A DNA stretch of 64,000 nucleotides. It comes from Papilionanthe hookeriana x Papilionanthe teres. Lineage: Eukaryota; Streptophyta; Magnoliopsida; Asparagales; Orchidaceae. The position numbers and the translations under genes were made by a program. The first letter of the stretch is position 1; each line of letters begins with the position of its first letter. The notes beneath the pieces are model-generated. The model was not told the DNA's origin. It did not search any database and saw only the letters and a list, made by a program, of their open reading frames with translations. Of the stretch, positions 1 through 11,936 are shown piece by piece. The DNA lies in NCBI GenBank assembly GCA_022702705.1, contig CM040423.1, forward strand, positions 42,791,575 to 42,855,574, in the 5' to 3' direction.

Positions 1-500
1 GGCAAAAGGAGGAGCCTCTTTTAAGCCCCCTTAAAAAGGTTTTAACCCTTTTAATGCTTCACCTTCATCCATGATTAATCAAAATATTCATGGATGGTGA
101 CCTCTCTACCCTTTTCTAGCCGATTCACCTCGATCCTCCCTCAGCCCCAAATCGGCCATGGGAGGGTGCACCAAACCCAAAATGGTGGGTTGACCCATTT
201 GGACCCAAAATGAGCCTCTCCCCATACCATTTCAATCCAAACCCTTTACACATGTCCATGGCCAATCGGTTGCACAAACCTCCAACCCCGACCCACCCGG
301 ACCCGAGGGTGACCCATGCCCGCTCGCCGCCCGCCCGGGTCGCCGGAAAACTCCATGGCCGAGACATAGGGAGAAGCCAAACCTTGGAATTCCACCTTGC
401 TGAGTTGCCCCATGCCCAATGGCCACCATGGTCGTTCTTCTCATCACCGAGCAAGTCGATCCCAAGCCCTAACTCCCCCAGGAGAGCCTCCGACCATGCC

Positions 501-507
501 TATTTAA
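501..507 (+). promoter_or_regulatory. TATA-like box of LTR L1
   Basis: TATTTAA lies 12 bp before a C-rich stretch and 'TCTCGGCCATGAGAGG'. The same 'TCTCGGCCATGAGA' follows the TATA box of L4 near 46914. The shared context suggests the LTR transcription start, which I infer and did not test. Confidence 0.45.
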
Positions 508-3211
508 ACACCACCCCTTCTCGGCCATGAGAGGTGCTCGAACCGTACCTTATCGAAACTCGCCAAAATTGCTCCGCATCATTCTCCATACTTAGAGCGA
601 GTTGATCCCTGGGCCCAATTTGCCCTATTCCCCACCAACGAGCCCAATTTATCGACCAAAATTCCACCCAAAACCAGGACACTTCTCCACGAGTGGATCA
701 ATCCTCAAATTGATTGGTCCTACACCTTCACCGGACCAAGGGAAGAAGTCCACCAAGCAAAAGCCCCTCTCCGGGCCACCCATCTATTCCGGACTCCAAG
801 CTTTGTGATCGGGCTTGGTCGAAATCATACCTAGGCAATTCACTGTGCCAAGGGATTTCATCCGGAGCTTCTTCGGGATCCAATCGAAGGTGACACAACT
901 CTCGCATCGAAGCTTCACTTCTCCGAGCAAAGGTATGGACTCACTCTTCTTCCCGAGCTTACAGAGATTCTCCATTTAATTTGAGTCAATTTAAATACAT
1001 GTTTACCGTATGGATGCGTTCGTCTCCTCAAGACGAATCCATGGAGCATAAGAACACGAAAATCCGTTGAGAATCGAGTGAGAAATTAGGGCTAGAAGGT
1101 TGACGGTCACGGTGCACACCGGCCGTAGACGATGACCATGAGCCGTCGGATCGAGCGTGTATCGAGTGGACGGTCCGGATCGAGTCGGACGACCGCGTTG
1201 GTACGCGACCCGCGGGGCCCCGGATCGGCCGAGTCGGATGGCGGCGCCGAATCGGGAGACGCCGCGCGGAGCTTCGGAGATGCCTAGGTCGACGCGGCGC
1301 CGCGTGGATAAGTAGAAAATTAGGGTATTTTCTTATTTATTTAATTCCCTAAACTTCAAAAATGCATAACTTTGTGTAGGAAAGTCGAAAAATAAAATAA
1401 AAATACCCCTCGCTCAGTTGAACGGAGGAGAATAATGTGGAAAGAAATCATTTAATTTCATCAAGTATTTTATTTTTAATGATTTATTTACCCTCTGCAT
1501 TGTTTTAATTCTCCATGCATATAGGAAATTCACCATGGCATGAGACCATAGGGCTTTTGAAGCCTCTGAATTTGGGAACATTCCCTGAATTTTCCAAAGT
1601 CGAGGCCATCCCTATGAGAAGTTATTAATTTTCAAATTCATGTTACTGTTTTGAGTATTTTAAATCCAATAATTAGCATGTTGTGAAATAAATTCTAAGA
1701 AAATTTGGTGATGTTTCTTATGACCAGAGGACCCTAGGAAAAATAGGTTTTGAATTAATCCACTTGGAATAACCCTAATTGGCTTAAACACCCAAAATAG
1801 GTCCTTAATTAATTAGAGCTAATCATGCATCAAATTGACTTGAAATCAATTCACCACTGACCTTTAGGATCAGAGGAACCCACCATAAAAGTTTGAAGTC
1901 AATTAGGTTTGGTTAGCCCTATCAAATAGGTTAATTAAGCCATTTAGCCAATTTAAATTTTAAAAATTCATAACTTTCAAAATGCTTTTCAAAAATTCAC
2001 CAAATTGGTTTTGGAGCCTCTCTGATATTGGGGGAATTTAAGAAAATTAAAATTTCAATTTTCTAAAAAGTTGATTTTTTTGCATTATTTTAATATTTTT
2101 AATAATTAAAAAATAATAAAAATCACAAAAATAATAAAATTCACCAAAATGTCATATTTTGAATTTTAATCACTTAGGAACAAACCCCATATTTTTCTTA
2201 AGTCTATATGATGAGATATTAAATTTTAAAGCCCTAGGGTAATTTTAAAAATAAAAAAAATGTATTTTCTAGCATTTCCACTAAAATAATTATAATAAAT
2301 CAGAGAAAAATTAGAAAATTGTGAAAATTGATTCTCTGATTTCCTTGATATCAGAGAGATTTTTGAAAAATATAAAATTCATTTTTCAACCTTTATTTTA
2401 TTTTTAAATTAATTAATACTCCAAAACTCAAAATAATTATAATAAAAAGAATATAATTCAAAAAATCACCAAAATTGGTCCAAGTGGTCCTCTAGTCATT
2501 AGAAATGTCCTATAATTTTCTTAAGGACAGAAACTTTCCCTTGGTCATATTATTAAATTTTCCTTGGAAATCCCTATTTTTCACCAAAAATAATTACATA
2601 AATAAATTAAATACATAAAAATCACATTTTCTCCTCTAATGTCTTTATTGACATATGAGTGAAGTCACATAAAAATTTCAAATTCATTTAAGCTCAATTT
2701 AGTGAGTTATGGAATTATTAAGCTTGAAGGGCAAAATGGTAATTAAAATTTTAACCCTTAATTAAAAAACTTTAGGCTTAATAAAATTAAAAGAGTAAAA
2801 TATTTGATCTTAATTTGTTTTGGATGATTGAAATTTAAATAATTAAAGGGTAGAAACCTACTAAACAATTTAAAAATAATTAAAATAAACCTTAATCAAA
2901 TAATTAATTAAATTTGGAAGAATAATAAAATTGGAATTATTAAAATAGGGATATTATTAGGAAGAGATTTGTTCTTTAATTTAAGAATCCCTAAATTAAT
3001 CATCTCAATAATATTTAATTCCTAATTAAAAATGATAATCCAAGTTTAGGATTTAAAATGCTAAAAGACTTAATTATTGAATTAAATTAAAGTTAAATTA
3101 TTTAAATTAAATCCTTTTAAAATTTCAATTAAATTAATAGTTTAACAATTAAAATTAAATCATCTTTAAAACATAAAAAATAAAATATTAAAATAAAATT
3201 AAATTAAAATT

Positions 3212-3440
3212 CAAATTAAATTAAATTAAATTAAATTAAATTAAATTAAATTAAATTAAATTAAATTAAATTAAATTAAATTAAATTAAATCATATTAAA
3301 TTAAATTAAATTAAATTAAATTAAATTAAATTAAATAAAAAACAAGTTAAAATTAAAATTAAATTAAATTAAATGAATCAAATTAAATTAAAATTTAAAC
3401 TAAATTAAATTAAATTAAATTAAATTAAATTGAATTAAAA
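3212..3440 (+). repeat. (TTAAA)n microsatellite inside LTR L1
   Basis: Nearly pure TTAAA pentamers run from about 3212 to 3333 with one interruption (TCATA). They resume in shorter runs to about 3440. The corresponding part of L4 (about 49480-49700) is AT-rich but lacks the pure run, so this is a copy-specific expansion. Confidence 0.85.
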
Positions 3441-5150
3441 ATAACATCACTTAAGACATAATGAATTCAAAAAAAAAATAAATCTAAAACAACTTGAACA
3501 CTATTCCAAACTTAAATCCATTAACTGAAGTTAAATCAAATCACAAATCACTTGAACGTTAATTTGCCCTCAAAAGCTCATAACTCCTAAACAGAGCGTT
3601 AAGTGAAGTGTTACTTCATTCATAGGATATTCAAATGTCCTAGTTCACTGAGCAAGACAACAAACTTGAACTCCCGGACGATTAATTCATTTGTATAATT
3701 AAATTCTCTTGGACTTAAAACAATCCTAGAAATATTGAAAAGATGTTTAAGATTCGTCTTAAGCACTTCCTCGATATGATAGGATATTTATAAGAACAAT
3801 TGAACTTAGTTGTTCTTTGATGAAGAAAATCTTCCTCAAACCAAAATACAAGAACCTAGACGTCATAGGTGGTGACTAGCTATAGGATTAGGAACTCGGT
3901 AGAAAACCATAACCCTTCCCTTAGCTTTACCTAGGAACTTGCTTTAAATGCTTAAAGATTCTAATTGTGTTTTAAGTCCAGCTTGGGATGACGGGAAGAC
4001 CCTCCAGGTACGCTTTTATTTTATTGCAATTTACCTTATTGCAATTTATTTAATCGCATCGCACTTACTTTTCTTGCATGATAAACAACTCGTTGCATGA
4101 AAACCCACACCTTTAGGATAGTCCCTAAAACTGAAACCAAAACTAAATTAAAAGTCATTACAAGATAAAATTCACCGCCACAACATTTCAAAATATAAAA
4201 TAACTCAAAATTTAATCACAAACAGTAACAACAAAACTACAACTACAACTAAATTAAAACGTCTTGTTGGATGATCGGGAATACCTCGGATGATGTAACC
4301 TACGTGTTGCTAACGGGATTTCCCACGGTCTAAATGAAAGTGTGGAACTCATTCAGCTGAGTTTAGCAAATTCATCTGGACTAAGTGAATCCGATAAAAA
4401 TAACGATGCCGGAAGGATGGAACCGTGGGATCTTAACCGGTGTTGTTATAATCAACTTTAAGATTTGTTTAATTAAAATATAAAAAAAACACTTGGAAAT
4501 TAAGACTTTCTCTAAACCGAACACTTCTCTCATCTTCCGATTTATGATTTCTAAAACTAAACCTCTCGCAACAACAAGGAGCTCGGAGCATGGTGGGCAA
4601 GCACGGCCATCGTCATCAGCAAAACCCGAGTCTACTTCACAGAAACTTTCTTAGAATTAAATAACCAAGCCATAGGACTTCGAGGTAGCTTGCCTAGTGC
4701 AACATAAATCCTCAACTCTTCGTTAGGCATTTGCATGATCATATCATGTAAATTAAGCCCTAACCGGTCTTAGGACTCTGAGGTAGTCATCCGATACGAC
4801 ATAAACCCTTACATCTTCAAGGCTATTTGTATGATTTTATCATACAAATATAAGTCCAAATTAATTAAAATCGACAAGATCAAAACATTAAATAAACATT
4901 AGGACTTTCCTAAATTCAAGCCAAACAATAGGATAGTCGGGAAATTACGAAGTTCGCTTCGAATCCGTGATTTCTCCTACCTTTCTTCCTTTGAATTCCC
5001 AAAACAAAATGTTCCAAATTTGATCCATTCCCTATCGAAATTCCAAAATTCAATCCCTCGGAGACTTAAACTTTGAAATTCTTGAGAGTGAACTACCGAT
5101 TATTATCGAGAGTTTTCTTAGGTAATTCCCGTCACTTAAGATGTAATTAA

Positions 5151-5171
5151 CTATAGGGCTTGCCCTTATAG
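5151..5171 (+). other. Conserved LTR hairpin, copy L1
   Basis: Inverted repeat CTATAGGGC / GCCCTTATAG preceded by AAGATGTAATTAA. One G is missing compared with the 22-nt form in L3 and L4. It lies 328 bp before the LTR 3' end. Confidence 0.6.
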
Positions 5172-5506
5172 GGAATTTTAAGAACCTGAGTAATATAAAT
5201 CCTCGTTTAATGTTTTCATATTAAACAGGGAATTTGTCGGCTTATAAAATTGGTTCGCAGACCAAACGGATGTCACAAACTTTTCTAGTTTATTTAATCG
5301 AGCCTTATTATCAAGCAGAGGTGTCCATTCTTCGGGATAGATACACTGGTTTGTGGTGTGGTGCTCGTTTATATAAACTGTTTGAGATGTGAGATCAGTT
5401 TGACTTCATATCTAAAAATTTTTTAAAATTATTTTCAAAATCAAAACACTACTTTCCAAATTATATATATATGTAAATTAAATTTAAAATTCGCCGACAA
5501 TTTCTG

Positions 5507-5517
5507 TAGGCGACCCC
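5507..5517 (+). other. Primer-binding-site-like motif after LTR L1
   Basis: TAGGCGACCCC begins 7 nt after the LTR end and is followed by 'CTTTTCAGAATACAACAC'. The same stretch follows L4 at 51793. Reverse copies have TGGCGACT(CC) at this place, which is closer to the primer site I recall for Tat/Ogre-type elements. About 45 bp of shared internal sequence (5500-5545) follows before the sequence switches to reverse LTR L2. Confidence 0.4.
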
Positions 5518-5545
5518 CTTTTCAGAATACAACACTCAACCTAAA

Positions 5546-8461
5546 ATAAGCCGTACAAGAGCTAGAATGTGAAATTCCAAAATTACCTTTATGCCTATAA
5601 GGTTAATGTCCCCCTAACTCTCACATTATTAATTAAATGACAGTGAAACTTCACTGATCTCTTATTCATGGTCTAATTAAAGCATCAGAGATGAAATTAT
5701 ATTTTTCAAACATTTAATATTTTCTGTAATTATTTATACCCATAATTATGCATTTTCAATGATAATTAATTTAATCTCCAAAACATGTCATCTGTCCATA
5801 GGAAAATTTTATGATGTTACTTAAAGTTAGAGGATCAATTAAGACTAATTTCATAATTTTTTGAATTATATTTTAATTTTATTATTTTTACTTGATTTTG
5901 ATGAGAAAATAAATAGAAAATAAATTTTTAATTTTAAAATCAACTTTTATTTTTCTTTTGTCCCTATGACCTCAGTGAACTAACCAAACATTATCTCACA
6001 TTTTGTTGAATTATATTTTATTTTTTATAATTATTTTAATTAAACCGAGGTGAGTCACATAAAGATTAGGATTTCTAGGTGCCCTCTGACTTTGGATAAA
6101 TCAGAGAACATCCCTAGTCACATGATAAACAAACCCTGACAATTTCATGTCATTATGATATATATTTATTATTTTTTTTAATTTAATCAAGTTTTAAGGA
6201 ATTTAATTAATTAAAAAGTAAATATTAAACTAATGTTTCCAATTTTTGGTCTATTAAATTTTCCTTTGTTCACTGAGCACCGGAGTATTTTTCTTTTAGT
6301 TTTCTGATTTTTTAGCACCAAAATATGATTTTCTTAAGTTATATTTCATTTTTGGTATTTATTTAAACCAAAATATTCTTATTTATCTACTTAACCACGT
6401 GGCAGACACCTCATCCTCAGCATCTTTGAAGCTCTACATGGCCATCTGGTTGGTTGCACTTTACACCTCAGCCGCCACGTGCGCTTGTGACCCGGGTATT
6501 GTATTGTTTCACTTCACTATTCGAATCGATCTGCCCCATCCATTTTAAATACACAGGAATGGATGACATTGGTTCATCATCCCTAATGGGTTATAACCCG
6601 AGAACCGTCCATGCTTTAGGGTTACGATCTCGCTCGATTCTCAATCAAACTCGATGAGTTTTTTTCATAAAGCTTCATCTCAAAGAGACAAATACATCTA
6701 TACGGCTAAGAGAGCTTGGATTGTTGAGTCTCTTCACAAAAGCCCAAACCAAGGGAAAATTTAGAGTTTTTAGTCGATACATTTGTCCAAGAGGTGTGGC
6801 CTCGATTGGATTGGTTGAGAAGCTTCGCCTTGTTTCTATAAACCTCCTCCACGCTTCACTTTCCTCTGTGGTTGGGCCTTGGTATAAGTTAGACCAAAGG
6901 GTAGATTGAGTTTGGTCTAACACTATCATAGAGGTTGTGAGAGAAGGGGATTTTGATTGAGGAAGTTATTTGAGGTGTGGGGAAGCTTTTGGAACACCCA
7001 ATTTAGAGTTTTGATGAAGTTAATTTTGAAGCAAAAAATGTCCTGATTTTCAGTGGAGAAATTAGAGTTTCTCTATAGCGAAGAGTGGTTAGGATGGTGG
7101 GGATGAGCTTTTTATGATTTTATTTAGGGCTTGGGATGAATTTGACAGAGTTTACCCAAGGTTTGCACACTTTTTTCTTTGACTGTAAGGGGGTGGTGTA
7201 TTTATAGGCTCGACCATGGTGGTCAATTGGCCAGGGTCAGAGGTGGAAAGAAGTGCTTATGTGGAAGGAAGACGGGGGAAAAGGTCTAATGGGGGGAAAG
7301 GTTCTTTTGGGTAAACCATGGGTTTGAGTCATGAAAATGGGCTTGGTTCACTCCCCATAGTGGCTTGGTTTGATGTCCAGCATTTGGGTTGGTTTGAGAA
7401 GTCCCAATCATGGGGATTATGGCTTAATTGTAGTTTCAAGTGAATGGGAGTGGTTAAATACCTTTTAAGGGAACTTGAAAGAGGCTCTTCGTTTAGCTAA
7501 AAGTGGTATGGTGGCTCAGGCGTGGCTCATGCATGGCTCCTTGGCTTCCCTATGGCTTGGGAGAAGCCATATGGCTTACCTCAGGCTTGCATAAGTTACA
7601 TAGAAGTGGATCTTGGTAATATTCATATTTTTGGAGATATTTTTCATGAAACCAAATTCGGTCATTTAAATTATGAAACCACTCACCATAGGCTTGATTT
7701 GATCTTAATGTGAAGGGGTGAAAATTTCAATTTGATTTTTGGTAAGTGGCTTTGGGCTTAGGCTTGATTTAGTAGACTATTAGGATTTGTCATGATGGGC
7801 TAATATTGTGCTTGGATTTGGTCCATGGTCAATTTAAATTGAGCTTATGAGTGAAGTGAATTGATGTAAGAATATCAATCATGAAGGGTGATACATAAAG
7901 GTACCAAAATAATGGCTTGTTGTTGGGGTTTGGATTGGGTGCCAAGGAGGGCCCATATGATCATGAATTTTGGTTTGAGGGAGTTTAATGGAAATTTAGG
8001 GAGTTATGGTCAAGCTGATGAAAAATTTGGGTGGTTATCTGGGGTGGAAAATTGGGTAATTTGGAACTTTTACAAGTGTTTGGCTAAATTTGGCAATTTT
8101 TTGAATTTTGAATGGATTTTAGGTGGCTCTAGTGGAGTATGGGTTTGGTGGATGTGGTGGATATAGGTGGATTTGGTGGTGTGAATGTGGAATGAAGTTA
8201 GTGGTCAAAGTCGTAAAGGGTTTTTCTAGAGCCTTATGGCCCTAGGGGAACTCTCTTTGAGCTTCATTATGTTGGTCTTAACCAACTCAACCAAGTGTTG
8301 AGGGGTTGAGACCACTCATGTGAGACTTCATAAAAGAGCCGAGTGGTTAGAACTCCTAAGTGGGTGGGTCCCATCACTAGTCTTCTAAGATATTCAATAG
8401 GAAAGTCTTATGGCTATATTGTACGCCCCAAGGAAGAAATCTCACTAATGAGGTCAACAGT
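5546..8461 (-). mobile_element. Long LTR, copy L2 (reverse, 3' part missing)
   Basis: Reverse-strand member of the same family. Its sense 5' terminus is at 8461 (TGTTGACCTCATTAGTGAG), matching the starts of L4 (44903) and L7 (62822). The next 100 bp shares 'ATCTTAGAAGACTAG' and 'GGGACCCACC' with L4. A reverse TATA box is at 7199-7206. Towards 5546 it matches the reverse complement of the 1000-2700 region of L1, including the 'TAATTACCATTTTGCCC'-type and 'GTGACTTCAC'-type segments. It stops at about 5546, so the R-U5 3' part is gone and it abuts the tail of L1. No TSD could be paired to GTTAC, which follows 8461. Open reading frames inside are short and unrelated to each other. Confidence 0.65.
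7199..7206 (-). promoter_or_regulatory. TATA box of LTR L2
   Basis: The plus strand reads TATTTATA, giving sense TATAAATA, followed in the sense direction by 'CACCACCCCC'. L1 has 'CACCACCCC' after its own TATA box, which supports equivalence. Confidence 0.5.
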
Positions 8462-11400
8462 TACCATCGAATCAAGATACAGCCCAACATGAAGAAGAAA
8501 CTTAATCACCAATATTGATGAATGCACTTATTGCTACAAAAATTATTCCCTTTAGACCAAATAATATAGACACTACTTACCCTAGTCAAATGAATTTAAC
8601 TTTTTTACATTTAAAACATAAAAGCATTGAAGTTTATGTTGATGATAAAATCAATGAGATATTAAGAATCAAAATATTATCTTTGAACATCATCAAAATA
8701 AATTATGTTTTTTTACTTTAAAGTAAGGTAGTTTCTTTATAGTTGAATATCTGAATACCTTTAAGGACCTTATTTATAGGATCGATTGTGCTTGCAATGA
8801 TTAAAAATTATCATTACAATTAAATTGAACTTTTTGAATGAAATGGAATCTTTTCATCTTTAAATCTTAGAAAAATTCCTCCATTATATTTACTAGTATA
8901 TTTTTTGTAATGATATTACATTATGGACCATTTTTAAATTGAAGATCCACTTCTCCATTAGGAGACCAAGAATTAGTTTTTAACTTATAAATAAGCACTG
9001 CCCAACTTTTGAAATTTTGGGGCTCATTCATTTCTTGGCTTATCGTTCCATCATCTCTTCTATCTCTAACATTGCTTGTTTAATCATATGGTTGCTTGTT
9101 TTTCTTCATAGAAACCTTTAGGAGTGATGTCAGGAGCACAAAAAATCGCCCATGGACTTTCAATTCAAGCGAATGTGATACTTTTGTTTGTATAAGGAGC
9201 CTTAATGTCAACATTATTGTCACAAATTAACTTAACATAATCTTTATATCACAATAGGTCACATTAAATCCAGTGGATAACGAGTGTTTATATGAGACTG
9301 GTTTAAAAACAAAAATTCTTTTATATTATCCCATCCAAATAACATAGAGCCACTTAGTATCAATATGTAGTGCTTTAATGAATTTAGTAAAATACACGTA
9401 ATTCATTAGTATAAAAAAATACATATGTAAATAGCTTGTGCCGCCTACGTGTGGGATGAAATTCTTAGGTATATGAGGTTTGTCAGTGGTTCGTCTAATA
9501 ACCTCTGGCTAAGCTTAGAAAGTAAATAAATAAAAAACTGCATATGTAAATAGCTATAAGGTTATCTCTATTACTCAAAAACAATATCTTCACTCTACGA
9601 AAGTCTTGCCCTTGAAATATGTAAATAATATATATAAACAAACAACTCAATAAGATATAAACATGACATTGCTCTATATTTAATGACTAAAAGAGAAAAT
9701 TAAGATATATTCTAACAACCATTATATCAAGAGAGCAAGCATGCGCTAAGTAAACATCTATGATAGTATTCATGTGTAGGAATCATATATAAAAAATAAA
9801 TTATAACTAAAGGATATCATTTAAAGATCATATATTATCTTGTGTAATACTATGTTTGAAGTACTAAAAATGATTCATTTATCATATGTACTAGTATAAG
9901 AGGTGTTTATTATCACAATTATATTATACATCTTGGATGTTTTACTTATTTTTAGTATATCATATATATATCATATAGTACTTTCCTTGTATTAATTATA
10001 GTAAATTATGTATAATATTATATTATTTAATAAAATGAGAAAATTTTTTGTGACATAGTATACAAACTCATGTTAAATTATGTTTCATTTTCCAACATTA
10101 TGTCTCTCATGCCTTATGTCTTTTATCCTATATTGTATTACACCACAAACTCGATTTTAAAAGAAACCCAATGAATCACCTTTTATATAGAATATCATGT
10201 CTCAACAAACCTGAGTCATAATATGCAGTCTTTTTCGTATATATATAATTTAATTAATGTTCACAGTATATAGAACATAATTATTGTTTCATTTTTCAAC
10301 CTATAATAGTTGGCCTTTTTTTATTATTATGTCTCAACTATATATTTTTCACAACATATATAACACAATTAATGTTCTAGATAATACTAAACATTCATTG
10401 CATAATACTATTTTTAATGCATATAAAAGTGCATGTAAGGTTAATTGAGCCAAGCCAACTCGTGAGCCGGCTTGGGCTCAGCTTGATAAGTGACTCGTGA
10501 ATTAAGCTCAATGAGCTAACAAGCCAGGCTTAAGATAGCCCGGACTAGAGTCGCCTCATTTAAAAAATCATCAATATAAAATAAATTAAAAATATATTAA
10601 AAATGTAAAAAAAAATTATTATTATTTATCTCCTAAAAGTTTGTTCTATTTGATATTTTATCATAACAACCTTTTTTCTTTCATAATAAACAAGTAGACT
10701 TGCAAGCTAGCTCAAACTTGTAGAATCAAGCACAAGCTCAAGTCGAGAGTGGCTCAAACTTGACTTAACTTGTTTACACCCTTAATCACATGTAAATTTT
10801 CAAATCAATATGTATATATAAATATATAATTTTCTAGACTAACTAATGCTTTTCAAATTCAAACAAATGCCTCATCAATAATAAATAGTCAGCAAAATCC
10901 TATAGGATGATGAGAATGTGTGAATATAAACATGGCAATAACACAATTAATGTTACAAAACAAATTATAAAAAAGGACTAATATGTACTGAAGAAAATAT
11001 AAAGAAAAAAATAATAATAAAGTTAAGGCAATCGTAGTCTATCTTGTGCTAAATATTATTTCAGTTAGACTGTCTTAAAAAATAGCTCAAATTCTCGTAA
11101 CATTAACATTCTCCCTTCTCCGTCTATCTTGGCCAAATGGAATGAAAGAACGGAAATGAAGGGTTCCCAAATAAGTTTTAATATTTATATATGAAAAACA
11201 AAATAAAAAATAATTGTATAATTAAAGAAACTGTTTTATTTTAATTCTTATCAATAAATACTGCAACAAATTTAGAGCATTTCAATGAAAATGTTTAGCA
11301 AAATATATACTTTAGGTCGTTCTAAAAAAATATACTTTTACAAGGACATGTTAAAGCTTAAAGAAATAAGTAAAAAAGAGGAACCTTAATTTTTAAACAT

Positions 11401-11936
11401 TTTAATGGAAACATCAAAGTATTATATTAAACAGACACATTTACTTCTGCATTACCTGATACTCAATTAGGAAAATCAGTACTCCAAAAAATGGATTTAA
11501 ACATAACATATTTCTAACCATTTGGTCTTTTTATGCAAATAAAAAAATATATATATCTCCATATAAATTTAGGAAAAGCATCGATTTCTCTTTCATAAAA
11601 TGTCCATGTTGTATTATTTTGAACATTTGCTGGTAATCTAATAACTCATGTGTCAGTGTTATAGCGATAAATATGCACAATATTATGAGAATATTTAAAT
11701 TCCCTTCATGGTTTTATACGTGCAAGTATGCATATATCTCATGTTATTGTGTGCATCTGCCTATCTCTATTTATGACAACTCTATTTTTCTTTGGGAATT
11801 CATATTAATATTAAATATACTCCTAGATTTGCATTAATTCTTGATAAAGAATAAAATGAAGTAGTACCTGATTCTTATATTAATAACATGTTTGTTTATA
11901 CATTAACATTAATTCCTATTTCAATGTTCTTTTCAG
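8462..11936. other. AT-rich intergenic DNA, no gene recognised
   Basis: About 3.5 kb without a convincing coding region. The 68-codon frame at 8515-8721 has no recognisable domain. A short direct repeat (CATATGTAAATAGCT) occurs at about 9421 and 9540. A degenerate repeat lies at 10436-10790. I searched for the missing upstream exons of the ABC transporter here (transmembrane domain 2 of an ABCB protein) and found none by eye. Confidence 0.5.
10436..10790. repeat. Degenerate element rich in GAGC/AGCTC words
   Basis: Two blocks rich in AGCTCA, GAGCC and CAAGCT words (10440-10560 and 10680-10790) flank an AT-rich centre. The right end reads 'ACTTGTTTACACCCTTA'. Many plant genomes carry small DNA elements whose ends combine 'GTTTACACCC' with GAGCTCG-like words, and this looks like a decayed member. 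No target duplication could be seen. Confidence 0.35.

Larger units (their letters stand above)
1..5499 (+). mobile_element. Long LTR, copy L1 (forward, 5' end outside window)
   Basis: This is a non-coding LTR belonging to a family seen six or seven times in the window. It aligns by eye, with the same order of landmarks, to 46600-51785. Shared landmarks are a TATA-like box near 501, a splice-donor-like AG|GTATGG at 933, the block 'TTAGGGCTAGAAGGT' near 1086, a GC-rich patch at 1140-1320, long AT-rich DNA, an exon-like TGACGGGA block near 3990, a hairpin at 5151-5171, and an end in GCCGACA. The end is set by comparison with solo copy L7, whose border is fixed by a target duplication. The 5' end and most of U3 lie before the window. 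No retroviral coding domain is seen. The family is recognised internally only, and Tat/Ogre-like Ty3-gypsy is an inference from LTR size and primer site. Confidence 0.7.

Noticed and set aside
6454..6657. 67-codon frame
   Set aside because: Inside LTR L2. No motif and no conservation with the same part of L6.
8515..8721. 68-codon frame beyond L2
   Set aside because: AT-rich, no domain, no splice or promoter support, chance length for this composition.
9438..9530. Resemblance to 18S rRNA ('GATGAAATTCTTAGG')
   Set aside because: Only about 12 bases agree and the neighbouring sequence does not follow rRNA order.
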